NCBI GenBank assembly: GCA_949987705.1
Contig: OX465286.1
Span: 310,001 to 374,000 of the forward strand
DNA length: 64,000 nt
Reading direction: 5' to 3'
Source of the DNA: Thereva unica
Lineage: Eukaryota > Arthropoda > Insecta > Diptera > Therevidae
The notes under the pieces are model-generated. The model saw nothing but the letters and a program-made list of their open reading frames with translations, ran no database searches and had not been told where the DNA came from. Every line of letters starts with the position of its first letter. Position 1 is the first letter of the stretch. This document shows, piece by piece, positions 9,328 through 22,152 of the stretch. The position numbers and the translations under genes were made by a program.

Positions 9328-12300
9328 TGGAATTTCTCGGTAAACTTAACTGCGCTGGATTCAGGGGAGCGAGCCCTTTCCAACGAGGCCCCTTTCATCC
9401 AAATCGGAGCACTGTAGCAAAAGTGCGAAAAATCGGGCCAAAATATTCAAAGGGGTACCCCTTTGGATTTTTTGCGATTTGAGAAATCTCCGGGGCGGCC
9501 CTTTTTTGGGGTGGGAAATTGTTGGGGACCTCCCAGGGAGCCTGCGAATTCAATTCCACCCCGGGCTGACCAGTATTTCCCGAGATAATGCGCGTTCTGC
9601 AGCCCCCCTTCGGGAAATCACAAAAGAGGGGATAACTCCTTAACCCCTTGGAATTTCTCGGTAAACTTAACTGCGCTGGATTCAGGGGAGCGAGCCCTTT
9701 CCAACGAGGCCCCTTTCATCCAAATCGGAGCACTGTAGCAAAAGTGCGAAAAATCGGGCCAAAATATTCAAAGGGGTACCCCTTTGGATTTTTTGCGATT
9801 TGAGAAATCTCCGGGGCGGCCCTTTTTTGGGGTGGGAAATTGTTGGGGACCTCCCAGGGAGCCTGCGAATTCAATTCCACCCCGGGCTGACCAGTATTTC
9901 CCGAGATAATGGGCGTTCTGCAGCCCCCCTTCGGGAAATCACAAAAGAGGGGATAACTCCTTAACCCCTTGGAATTTCTCGGTAAACTTAACTGCGCTGG
10001 ATTCAGGGGAGCGAGCCCTTTCCAACGAGGCCCCTTTCATCCAAATCGGAGCACTGTAGCAAAAGTGCGAAAAATCGGGCCAAAATATTCAAAGGGGTAC
10101 CCCTTTGGATTTTTTGCGATTTGAGAAGTCTCCGGGGCGGCCCTTTTTTGGGGTGGGAAATTGTTGGGGACCTCCCAGGGAGCCTGCGAATTCAATTCCA
10201 CCCCGGGCTGGCCAGTATTTCCCGAGATAATGCGCGTTCTGCAGCCCCCCTTCGGGAAATCACAAAAGAGGGGATAACTCCTTAACCCCTTGGAATTTCT
10301 CGGTAAACTTAACTGCGCTGGATTCAGGGGAGCGAGCCCTTTCCAACGAGGCCCCTTTCATCCAAATCGGAGCACTGTAGCAAAAGTGCGAAAAATCGGG
10401 CCAAAATATTCAAAGGGGTACCCCTTTGGATTTTTTGCGATTTGAGAAATCTCCGGGGCGGCCCTTTTTTGGGGTGGGAAATTGTTGGGGACCTCCCAGG
10501 GAGCCTGCGAATTCAATTCCACCCCGGGCTGGCCAGTATTTCCCGAGATAATGCGCGTTCTGCAGCCCCCCTTCGGGAAATCACAAAAGAGGGGATAACT
10601 CCTTAACCCCTTGGAATTTCTCGGTAAACTTAACTGCGCTGGATTCAGGGGAGCGAGCCCTTTCCAACGAGGCCCCTTTCATCCAAATCGGAGCACTGTA
10701 GCAAAAGTGCGAAAAATCGGGCCAAAATATTCAAAGGGGTACCCCTTTGGATTTTTTGCGATTTGAGAAATCTCCGGGGCGGCCCTTTTTTGGGGTGGGA
10801 AATTGTTGGGGACCTCCCAGGGAGCCTGCGAATTCAATTCCACCCCGGGCTGGCCAGTATTTCCCGAGATAATGCGCGTTCTGCAGCCCCCCTTCGGGAA
10901 ATCACAAAAGAGGGGATAACTCCTTAACCCCTTGGAATTTCTCGGTAAACTTAACTGCGCTGGATTCAGGGGAGCGAGCCCTTTCCAACGAGGCCCCTTT
11001 CATCCAAATCGGAGCACTGTAGCAAAAGTGCGAAAAATCGGGCCAAAATATTCAAAGGGGTACCCCTTTGGATTTTTTGCGATTTGAGAAATCTCCGGGG
11101 CGGCCCTTTTTTGGGGTGGGAAATTGTTGGGGACCTCCCAGGGAGCCTGCGAATTCAATTCCACCCCGGGCTGGCCAGTATTTCCCGAGATAATGCGCGT
11201 TCTGCAGCCCCCCTTCGGGAAATCACAAAAGAGGGGATAACTCCTTAACCCCTTGGAATTTCTCGGTAAACTTAACTGCGCTGGATTCAGGGGAGCGAGC
11301 CCTTTCCAACGAGGCCCCTTTCATCCAAATCGGAGCACTGTAGCAAAAGTGCGAAAAATCGGGCCAAAATATTCAAAGGGGTACCCCTTTGGATTTTTTG
11401 CGATTTGAGAAATCTCCGGGGCGGCCCTTTTTTGGGGTGGGAAATTGTTGGGGACCTCCCAGGGAGCCTGCGAATTCAATTCCACCCCGGGCTGGCCAGT
11501 ATTTCCCGAGATAATGCGCGTTCTGCAGCCCCCCTTCGGGAAATCACAAAAGAGGGGATAACTCCTTAACCCCTTGGAATTTCTCGGTAAACTTAACTGC
11601 GCTGGATTCAGGGGAGCGAGCCCTTTCCAACGAGGCCCCTTTCATCCAAATCGGAGCACTGTAGCAAAAGTGCGAAAAATCGGGCCAAAATATTCAAAGG
11701 GGTACCCCTTTGGATTTTTTGCGATTTGAGAAATCTCCGGGGCGGCCCTTTTTTGGGGTGGGAAATTGTTGGGGACCTCCCAGGGAGCCTGCGAATTCAA
11801 TTCCACCCCGGGCTGGCCAGTATTTCCCGAGATAATGGGCATTCTGCAGCCCCCCTTCGGGAAATCACAAAAGAGGGGATAACTCCTTAACCCCTTGGAA
11901 TTTCTCGGTAAACTTAACTGCGCTGGATTCAGGGGAGCGAGCCCTTTCCAACGAGGCCCCTTTCATCCAAATCGGAGCACTGTAGCAAAAGTGCGAAAAA
12001 TCGGGCCAAAATATTCAAAGGGGTACCCCTTTGGATTTTTTGCGATTTGAGAAATCTCCGGGGCGGCCCTTTTTTGGGGTGGGAAATTGTTGGGGACCTC
12101 CCAGGGAGCCTGCGAATTCAATTCCACCCCGGGCTGGCCAGTATTTCCCGAGATAATGCGCGTTCTGCAGCCCCCCTTCGGGAAATCACAAAAGAGGGGA
12201 TAACTCCTTAACCCCTTGGAATTTCTCGGTAAACTTAACTGCGCTGGATTCAGGGGAGCGAGCCCTTTCCAACGAGGCCCCTTTCATCCAAATCGGAGCA

Positions 12301-13494
12301 CTGTAGCAAAAGTGCGAAAAATCGGGCCAAAATATTCAAAGGGGTACCCCTTTGGATTTTTTGCGATTTGAGAAATCTCCGGGGCGGCCCTTTTTTGGGG
12401 TGGGAAATTGTTGGGGACCTCCCAGGGAGCCTGCGAATTCAATTCCACCCCGGGCTGGCCAGTATTTCCCGAGATAATGGGCATTCTGCAGCCCCCCTTC
12501 GGGAAATCACAAAAGAGGGGATAACTCCTTAACCCCTTGGAATTTCTCGGTAAACTTAACTGCGCTGGATTCAGGGGAGCGAGCCCTTTCCAACGAGGCC
12601 CCTTTCATCCAAATCGGAGCACTGTAGCAAAAGTGCGAAAAATCGGGCCAAAATATTCAAAGGGGTACCCCTTTGGATTTTTTGCGATTTGAGAAATCTC
12701 CGGGGCGGCCCTTTTTTGGGGTGGGAAATTGTTGGGGACCTCCCAGGGAGCCTGCGAATTCAATTCCACCCCGGGCTGACCAGTATTTCCCGAGATAATG
12801 CGCGTTCTGCAGCCCCCCTTCGGGAAATCACAAAAGAGGAGATAACTCCTTAACCCCTTGGAATTTCTCGGTAAACTTAACTGCGCTGGATTCAGGGGAG
12901 CGAGCCCTTTCCAACGAGGCCCCTTTCATCCAAATCGGAGCACTGTAGCAAAAGTGCGAAAAATCGGGCCAAAATATTCAAAGGGGTACCCCTTTGGATT
13001 TTTTGCGATTTGAGAAATCTCCGGGGCGGCCCTTTTTTGGGGTGGGAAATTGTTGGGGACCTCCCAGGGAGCCTGCGAATTCAATTCCACCCCGGGCTGA
13101 CCAGTATTTCCCGAGATAATGCGCGTTCTGCAGCCCCCCTTCGGGAAATCACAAAAGAGGGGATAACTCCTTAACCCCTTGGAATTTCTCGGTAAACTTA
13201 ACTGCGCTGGATTCAGGGGAGCGAGCCCTTTCCAACGAGGCCCCTTTCATCCAAATCGGAGCACTGTAGCAAAAGTGCGAAAAATCGGGCCAAAATATTC
13301 AAAGGGGTACCCCTTTGGATTTTTTGCGATTTGAGAAATCTCCGGGGCGGCCCTTTTTTGGGGTGGGAAATTGTTGGGGACCTCCCAGGGAGCCTGCGAA
13401 TTCAATTCCACCCCGGGCTGGCCAGTATTTCCCGAGATAATGCGCGTTCTGCAGCCCCCCTTCGGGAAATCACAAAAGAGGGGATAACTCCTTA

Positions 13495-15740
13495 ACCCCT
13501 TGGAATTTCTCGGTAAACTTAACTGCGCTGGATTCAGGGGAGCGAGCCCTTTCCAACGAGGCCCCTTTCATCCAAATCGGAGCACTGTAGCAAAAGTGCG
13601 AAAAATCGGGCCAAAATATTCAAAGGTGTACCCCTTTGAATTTTTTGCGATTTGAGAAATCTCCGGGGCGGCCCTTTTTTGGGGTGGGAAATTGTTGGGG
13701 ACCTCCCAGGGAGCCTGCGAATTCAATTCCACCCCGGGCTGGCCAGTATTTCCCGAGATAATGCGCGTTCTGCAGCCCCCCTTCGGGAAATCACAAAAGA
13801 GGGGATAACTCCTTAACCCCTTGGAATTTCTCGGTAAACTTAACTGCGCTGGATTCAGGGGAGCGAGCCCTTTCCAACGAGGCCCCTTTCATCCAAATCG
13901 GAGCACTGTAGCAAAAGTGCGAAAAATCGGGCCAAAATATTCAAAGGGGTACCCCTTTGGATTTTTTGCGATTTGAGAAATCTCCGGGGCGGCCCTTTTT
14001 TGGGGTGGGAAATTGTTGGGGACCTCCCAGGGAGCCTGCGAATTCAATTCCACCCCGGGCTGGCCAGTATTTCCCGAGATAATGCGCGTTCTGCAGCCCC
14101 CCTTCGGGAAATCACAAAAGAGGGGATAACTCCTTAACCCCTTGGAATTTCTCGGTAAACTTAACTGCGCTGGATTCAGGGAACGAGCCCTTTCCAACGA
14201 GGCCCCTTTCATCCAAATCGGAGCACTGTAGCAAAAGTGCGAAAAATCGGGCCAAAATATTCAAAGGTGTACCCCTTTGAATTTTTTGCGATTTGAGAAA
14301 TCTCCGGGGCGGCCCTTTTTTTGGGGTGGGAAATTGTTGGGGACCTCCCAGGGAGCCTGCGAATTCAATTCCACCCCGGGCTGGCCAGTATTTCCCGAGA
14401 TAATGCGCGTTCTGCAGCCCCCCTTCGGGAAATCACAAAAGAGGGGATAACTCCTTAACCCCTTGGAATTTCTCGGTAAACTTAACTGCGCTGGATTCAG
14501 GGGAGCGAGCCCTTTCCAACGAGGCCCCTTTCATCCAAATCGGAGCACTGTAGCAAAAGTGCGAAAAATCGGGCCAAAATATTCAAAGGGGTACCCCTTT
14601 GGATTTTTTGCGATTTGAGAAATCTCCGGGGCGGCCCTTTTTTGGGGTGGGAAATTGTTGGGGACCTCCCAGGGAGCCTGCGAATTCAATTCCACCCCGG
14701 GCTGGCCAGTATATCCCGAGATAATGCGCGTTCTGCAACCCCCCTTCGGGAAATCACAAAAGAGGGGATAACTCCTTAACCCCTTGGAATTTCTCGGTAA
14801 ACTTAACTGCGCTGGATTCAGGGGAGCGAGCCCTTTCCAACGAGGCCCCTTTCATCCAAATCGGAGCACTGTAGCAAAAGTGCGAAAAATCGGGCCAAAA
14901 TATTCAAAGGTGTACCCCTTTGGATTTTTTGCGATTTGAGAAATCTCCGGGGCGGCCCTTTTTTGGGGTGGGAAATTGTTGGGGACCTCCCAGGGAGCCT
15001 GCGAATTCAATTCCACCCCGGGCTGGCCAGTATTTCCCGAGATAATGGGCGTTCTGCAGCCCCCCTTCGGGAAATCACAAAAGAGGGGATAACTCCTTAA
15101 CCCCTTGGAATTTCTCGGTAAACTTAACTGCGCTGGATTCAGGGGAGCGAGCCCTTTCCAACGAGGCCCCTTTCATCCAAATCGGAGCACTGTAGCAAAA
15201 GTGCGAAAAATCGGGCCAAAATATTCAAAGGGGTACCCCTTTGGATTTTTTGCGATTTGAGAAATCTCCGGGGCGGCCCTTTTTTGGGGTGGGAAATTGT
15301 TGGGGACCTCCCAGGGAGCCTGCGAATTCAATTCCACCCCGGGCTGGCCAGTATATCCCGAGATAATGCGCGTTCTGCAACCCCCCTTCGGGAAATCACA
15401 AAGAGGGGATAACTCCTTAACCCCTTGGAATTTCTCGGTAAACTTAACTGCGCTGGATTCAGGGGAGCGAGCCCTTTCCAACGAGGCCCCTTTCATCCAA
15501 ATCGGAGCACTGTAGCAAAAGTGCGAAAAATCGGGCCAAAATATTCAAAGGTGTACCCCTTTGGATTTTTTGCGATTTGAGAAATCTCCGGGGCGGCCCT
15601 TTTTTGGGGTGGGAAATTGTTGGGGACCTCCCAGGGAGCCTGCGAATTCAATTCCACCCCGGGCTGGCCAGTATTTCCCGAGATAATGGGCGTTCTGCAG
15701 CCCCCCTTCGGGAAATCACAAAAGAGGGGATAACTCCTTA
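13495..15740 (+). repeat. Local 642-bp dimer pattern (GTGTACC / TATATCCC units)
   Basis: GTGTACC units start at 13495, 14137, 14779 and 15420, alternating with units having an intact GGTACC. The pairs 14458-15099 and 15100-15740 share a TATATCCCGAG plus TGCAACC unit followed by a GTGTACC plus GGGCG unit. The second pair is one base shorter because of a single A loss near 15401. Units 13495 and 14137 share a further CTTTGAATT change. This marks recent two-unit duplications. Confidence 0.75.
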
Positions 15741-16061
15741 ACCCCTTGGAATTTCTCGGTAAACTTAACTGCGCTGGATTCAGGGGAGCGAGCCCTTTCC
15801 AACGAGGCCCCTTTCATCCAAATCGGAGCACTGTAGCAAAAGTGCGAAAAATCGGGCCAAAATATTCAAAGGTGTACCCCTTTGGATTTTTTGCGATTTG
15901 AGAAATCTCCGGGGCGGCCCTTTTTTGGGGTGGGAAATTGTTGGGGACCTCCCAGGGAGCCTGCGAATTCAATTCCACCCCGGGCTGGCCAGTATTTCCC
16001 GAGATAATGGGCGTTCTGCAGCCCCCCTTCGGGAAATCACAAAAGAGGGGATAACTCCTTA

Positions 16062-16382
16062 ACCCCTTGGAATTTCTCGGTAAACTTAACTGCGCTGGAT
16101 TCAGGGGAGCGAGCCCTTTCCAACGAGGCCCCTTTCAACCAAATCCGAGCACTGTAGCAAAAGTGCGAAAAATCGGGCCAAAATATTCAAAGGGGATCCC
16201 CTTTGGATTTTTTGCGATTTGAGAAATCTCCGGGGCGGCCCTTTTTTGGGGTGGGAAATTGTTGGGGACCTCCCAGGGAGCCTGCGAATTCAATTCCACC
16301 CCGGGCTGACCAGTATTTCCCGAGATAATGGGCGTTCTGCAGCCCCCCTTCGGGAAATCACAAAAGAGGGGATAACTCCTTA
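16062..16382 (+). repeat. Unit with TA-to-AT palindrome swap (BamHI), subtype 1
   Basis: The palindrome centre is GGATCC (16194-16199) rather than GGTACC, yet the 18-bp dyad remains perfect. Linked changes are AAATCCGAG in place of AAATCGGAG, CTGACCAG and GGGCG. CATCC is also changed to CAACC, which is private to this unit. It shares AAATCCGAG with the unit at 28888. Confidence 0.85.
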
Positions 16383-19300
16383 ACCCCTTGGAATTTCTCG
16401 GTAAACTTAACTGCGCTGGATTCAGGGGAGCGAGCCCTTTCCAACGAGGCCCCTTTCATCCAAATCGGAGCACTGTAGCAAAAGTGCGAAAAATCGGGCC
16501 AAAATATTCAAAGGGGTACCCCTTTGGATTTTTTGCGATTTGAGAAATCTCCGGGGCGGCCCTTTTTTGGGGTGGGAAATTGTTGGGGACCTCCCAGGGA
16601 GCCTGCGAATTCAATTCCACCCCGGGCTGGCCAGTATTTCCGAGATAATGCGCGTTCTGCAGCCCCCCTTCGGGAAATCACAAAAGAGGGGATAACTCCT
16701 TAACCCCTTGGAATTTCTCGGTAAACTTAACTGCGCTGGATTCAGGGGAGCGAGCCCTTTCCAACGAGGCCCCTTTCATCCAAATCGGAGCACTGTAGCA
16801 AAAGTGCGAAAATCGGGCCAAAATATTCAAAGGGTACCCCTTTGGATTTTTTGCGATTTGAGAAATCTCCGGGGCGGCCCTTTTTTGGGGTGGGAAATTG
16901 TTGGGGACCTCCCAGGGAGCCTGCGAATTCAATTCCACCCCGGGCTGACCAGTATTTCCCGAGATAATGGGCGTTCTGCAGCCCCCCTTCGGGAAATCAC
17001 AAAAGAGGGGATAACTCCTTAACCCCTTGGAATTTCTCGGTAAACTTAACTGCGCTGGATTCAGGGGAGCGAGCCCTTTCCAACGAGGCCCCTTTCATCC
17101 AAATCGGAGCACTGTAGCAAAAGTGCGAAAAATCGGGCCAAAATATTCAAAGGGGTACCCCTTTGGATTTTTTGCGATTTGAGAAATCTCCGGGGCGGCC
17201 CTTTTTTGGGGTGGGAAATTGTTGGGGACCTCCCAGGGAGCCTGCGAATTCAATTCCACCCCGGGCTGGCCAGTATTTCCCGAGATAATGCGCGTTCTGC
17301 AGCCCCCCTTCGGGAAATCACAAAAGAGGGGATAACTCCTTAACCCCTTGGAATTTCTCGGTAAACTTAACTGCGCTGGATTCAGGGGAACGAGCCCTTT
17401 CCAACGAGGCCCCTTTCATCCAAATCGGAGCACTGTAGCAAAAGTGCGAAAAATCGGGCCAAAATATTCAAAGGGGTACCCCTTTGGATTTTTTGCGATT
17501 TGAGAAATCTCCGGGGCGGCCCTTTTTTGGGGTGGGAAATTGTTGGGGACCTCCCAGGGAGCCTGCGAATTCAATTCCACCCCGGGCTGACCAGTATTTC
17601 CCGAGATAATGCGCGTTCTGCAGCCCCCCTTCGGGAAATCACAAAAGAGGGGATAACTCCTTAACCCCTTGGAATTTCTCGGTAAACTTAACTGCGCTGG
17701 ATTCAGGGGAGCGAGCCCTTTCCAACGAGGCCCCTTTCATCCAAATCGGAGCACTGTAGCAAAAGTGCGAAAAATCGGGCCAAAATATTCAAGGGGTACC
17801 CCTTTGGATTTTTTGCGATTTGAGAAATCTCCGGGGCGGCCCTTTTTTGGGGTGGGAAATTGTTGGGGACCTCCCAGGGAGCCTGCGAATTCAATTCCAC
17901 CCCGGGCTGGCCAGTATTTCCCGAGATAATGGGCGTTCTGCAGCCCCCCTTCGGGAAATCACAAAAGAGGGGATAACTCCTTAACCCCTTGGAATTTCTC
18001 GGTAAACTTAACTGCGCTGGATTCAGGGGAGCGAGCCCTTTCCAACGAGGCCCCTTTCATCCAAATCGGAGCACTGTAGCAAAAGTGCGAAAAATCGGGC
18101 CAAAATATTCAAAGGGGTACCCCTTTGGATTTTTTGCGATTTGAGAAATCTCCGGGGCGGCCCTTTTTTGGGGTGGGAAATTGTTGGGGACCTCCCAGGG
18201 AGCCTGCGAATTCAATTCCACCCCGGGCTGGCCAGTATTTCCCGAGATAATGCGCGTTCTGCAGCCCCCCTTCGGGAAATCACAAAAGAGGGGATAACTC
18301 CTTAACCCCTTGGAATTTCTCGGTAAACTTAACTGCGCTGGATTCAGGGGAGCGAGCCCTTTCCAACGAGGCCCCTTTCATCCAAATCGGAGCACTGTAG
18401 CAAAAGTGCGAAAAATCGGGCCAAAATATTCAAAGGGGTACCCCTTTGGATTTTTTGCGATTTGAGAAATCTCCGGGGCGGCCCTTTTTTGGGGTGGGAA
18501 ATTGTTGGGGACCTCCCAGGGAGCCTGCGAATTCAATTCCACCCCGGGCTGGCCAGTATTTCCCGAGATAATGCGCGTTCTGCAGCCCCCCTTCGGGAAA
18601 TCACAAAAGAGGGGATAACTCCTTAACCCCTTGGAATTTCTCGGTAAACTTAACTGCGCTGGATTCAGGGGAGCGAGCCCTTTCCAACGAGGCCCCTTTC
18701 ATCCAAATCGGAGCACTGTAGCAAAAGTGCGAAAAATCGGGCCAAAATATTCAAAGGGGTACCCCTTTGGATTTTTTGCGATTTGAGAAATCTCCGGGCG
18801 GCCCTTTTTTGGGGTGGGAAATTGTTGGGGACCTCCCAGGGAGCCTGCGAATTCAATTCCACCCCGGGCTGGCCAGTATTTCACGAGATAATGCGCGTTC
18901 TGCAGCCCCCCTTCGGGAAATCACAAAAGAGGGGATAACTCCTTAACCCCTTGGAATTTCTCGGTAAACTTAACTGCGCTGGATTCAGGGGAGCGAGCCC
19001 TTTCCAACGAGGCCCCTTTCATCCAAATCGGAGCACTGTAGCAAAAGTGCGAAAAATCGGGCCAAAATATTCAAAGGGGTACCCCTTTGGATTTTTTGCG
19101 ATTTGAGAAATCTCCGGGGCGGCCCTTTTTTGGGGTGGGAAATTGTTGGGGACCTCCCAGGGAGCCTGCGAATTCAATTCCACCCCGGGCTGGCCAGTAT
19201 TTCCCGAGATAATGCGCGTTCTGCAGCCCCCCTTCGGGAAATCACAAAAGAGGGGATAACTCCTTAACCCCTTGGAATTTCTCGGTAAACTTAACTGCGC

Positions 19301-21832
19301 TGGATTCAGGGGAGCGAGCCCTTTCCAACGAGGCCCCTTTCATCCAAATCGGAGCACTGTAGCAAAAGTGCGAAAAATCGGGCCAAAATATTCAAAGGGG
19401 TACCCCTTTGGATTTTTTGCGATTTGAGAAATCTCCGGGGCGGCCCTTTTTTGGGGTGGGAAATTGTTGGGGACCTCCCAGGGAGCCTGCGAATTCAATT
19501 CCACCCCGGGCTGACCAGTATTTCCCGAGATAATGGGCGTTCTGCAGCCCCCCTTCGGGAAATCACAAAAGAGGGGATAACTCCTTAACCCCTTGGAATT
19601 TCTCGGTAAACTTAACTGCGCTGGATTCAGGGGAGCGAGCCCTTTCCAACGAGGCCCCTTTCATCCAAATCGGAGCACTGTAGCAAAAGTGCGAAAAATC
19701 GGGCCAAAATATTCAAAGGGGTACCCCTTTGGATTTTTTGCGATTTGAGAAATCTCCGGGGCGGCCCTTTTTTTGGGGTGGGAAATTGTTGGGGACCTCC
19801 CAGGGAGCCTGCGAATTCAATTCCACCCCGGGCTGGCCAGTATATCCCGAGATAATGCGCGTTCTGCAACCCCCCTTCGGGAAATCACAAAAGAGGGGAT
19901 AACTCCTTAACCCCTTGGAATTTCTCGGTAAACTTAACTGCGCTGGATTCAGGGGAGCGAGCCCTTTCCAACGAGGCCCCTTTCATCCAAATCGGAGCAC
20001 TGTAGCAAAAGTGCGAAAAATCGGGCCAAAATATTCAAAGGGGTACCCCTTTGGATTTTTTGCGATTTGAGAAATCTCCGGGGCGGCCCTTTTTTGGGGT
20101 GGGAAATTGTTGGGGACCTCCCAGGGAGCCTGCGAATTCAATTCCACCCCGGGCTGGCCAGTATTTCACGAGATAATGCGCGTTCTGCAGCCCCCCTTCG
20201 GGAAATCACAAAAGAGGGGATAACTCCTTAACCCCTTGGAATTTCTCGGTAAACTTAACTGCGCTGGATTCAGGGGAGCGAGCCCTTTCCAACGAGGCCC
20301 CTTTCATCCAAATCGGAGCACTGTAGCAAAAGTGCGAAAAATCGGGCCAAAATATTCAAAGGGGTACCCCTTTGGATTTTTTGCGATTTGAGAAATCTCC
20401 GGGGCGGCCCTTTTTTGGGGTGGGAAATTGTTGGGGACCTCCCAGGGAGCCTGCGAATTCAATTCCACCCCGGGCTGGCCAGTATTTCACGAGATAATGC
20501 GCGTTCTGCAGCCCCCTTCGGGAAATCACAAAAGAGGGGATAACTCCTTAACCCCTTGGAATTTCTCGGTAAACTTAACTGCGCTGGATTCAGGGGAGCG
20601 AGCCCTTTCCAACGAGGCCCCTTTCATCCAAATCGGAGCACTGTAGCAAAAGTGCGAAAAATCGGGCCAAAATATTCAAAGGGGTACCCCTTTGGATTTT
20701 TTGCGATTTGAGAAATCTCCGGGGCGGCCCTTTTTTGGGGTGGGAAATTGTTGGGGACCTCCCAGGGAGCCTGCGAATTCAATTCCACCCCGGGCTGGCC
20801 AGTATTTCACGAGATAATGCGCGTTCTGCAGCCCCCCTTCGGGAAATCACAAAAGAGGGGATAACTCCTTAACCCCTTGGAATTTCTCGGTAACTTAACT
20901 GCGCTGGATTCAGGGGAGCGAGCCCTTTCCAACGAGGCCCCTTTCATCCAAATCGGAGCACTGTAGCAAAAGTGCGAAAAATCGGGCCAAAATATTCAAA
21001 GGGGTACCCCTTTGGATTTTTTGCGATTTGAGAAATCTCCGGGGCGGCCCTTTTTTGGGGTGGGAAATTGTTGGGGACCTCCCAGGGAGCCTGCGAATTC
21101 AATTCCACCCGGGCTGGCCAGTATTTCACGAGATAATGCGCGTTCTGCAGCCCCCCTTCGGGAAATCACAAAAGAGGGGATAACTCCTTAACCCCTTGGA
21201 ATTTCTCGGTAAACTTAACTGCGCTGGATTCAGGGGAGCGAGCCCTTTCCAACGAGGCCCCTTTCATCCAAATCGGAGCACTGTAGCAAAAGTGCGAAAA
21301 ATCGGGCCAAAATATTCAAAGGGGTACCCCCTTTGGATTTTTTGCGATTTGAGAAATCTCCGGGGCGGCCCTTTTTTGGGGTGGGAAATTGTTGGGGACC
21401 TCCCAGGGAGCCTGCGAATTCAATTCCACCCCGGGCTGGCCAGTATTTCACGAGATAATGCGCGTTCTGCAGCCCCCCTTCGGGAAATCACAAAAGAGGG
21501 GATAACTCCTTAACCCCTTGGAATTTCTCGGTAAACTTAACTGCGCTGGATTCAGGGGAGCGAGCCCTTTCCAACGAGGCCCCTTTCATCCAAATCGGAG
21601 CACTGTAGCAAAAGTGCGAAAAATCGGCCAAAATATTCAAAGGGGTACCCCTTTGGATTTTTTGCGATTTGAGAAATCTCCGGGGCGGCCCTTTTTTGGG
21701 GTGGGAAATTGTTGGGGACCTCCCAGGGAGCCTGCGAATTCAATTCCACCCCGGGCTGGCCAGTATTTCCCGAGATAATGCGCGTTCTGCAGCCCCCCTT
21801 CGGGAAATCACAAAAGAGGGGATAACTCCTTA

Positions 21833-22152
21833 ACCCCTTGGAATTTCTCGGTAAACTTAACTGCGCTGGATTCAGGGGAGCGAGCCCTTTCCAACGAGGC
21901 CCCTTTCATCCAAATCGGAGCACTGTAGCAAAAGTGCGAAAAATCGGGCCAAAATATTCAAAGGGGATCCCCTTTGGATTTTTTGCGATTTGAGAAATCT
22001 CCGGGCGGCCCTTTTTTGGGGTGGGAAATTGTTGGGGACCTCCCAGGGAGCCTGCGAATTCAATTCCACCCCGGGCTGACCAGTATTTCCCGAGATAATG
22101 GGCGTTCTGCAGCCCCCCTTCGGGAAATCACAAAAGAGGGGATAACTCCTTA
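21833..22152 (+). repeat. Unit with TA-to-AT palindrome swap (BamHI), subtype 2
   Basis: GGATCC lies at 21965-21970 in a perfect dyad. Linked changes are CCGGGCGG with one G fewer (unit length 320), CTGACCAG and GGGCG. It has the same haplotype as the units at 25681, 26322 and 27926. Confidence 0.85.
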
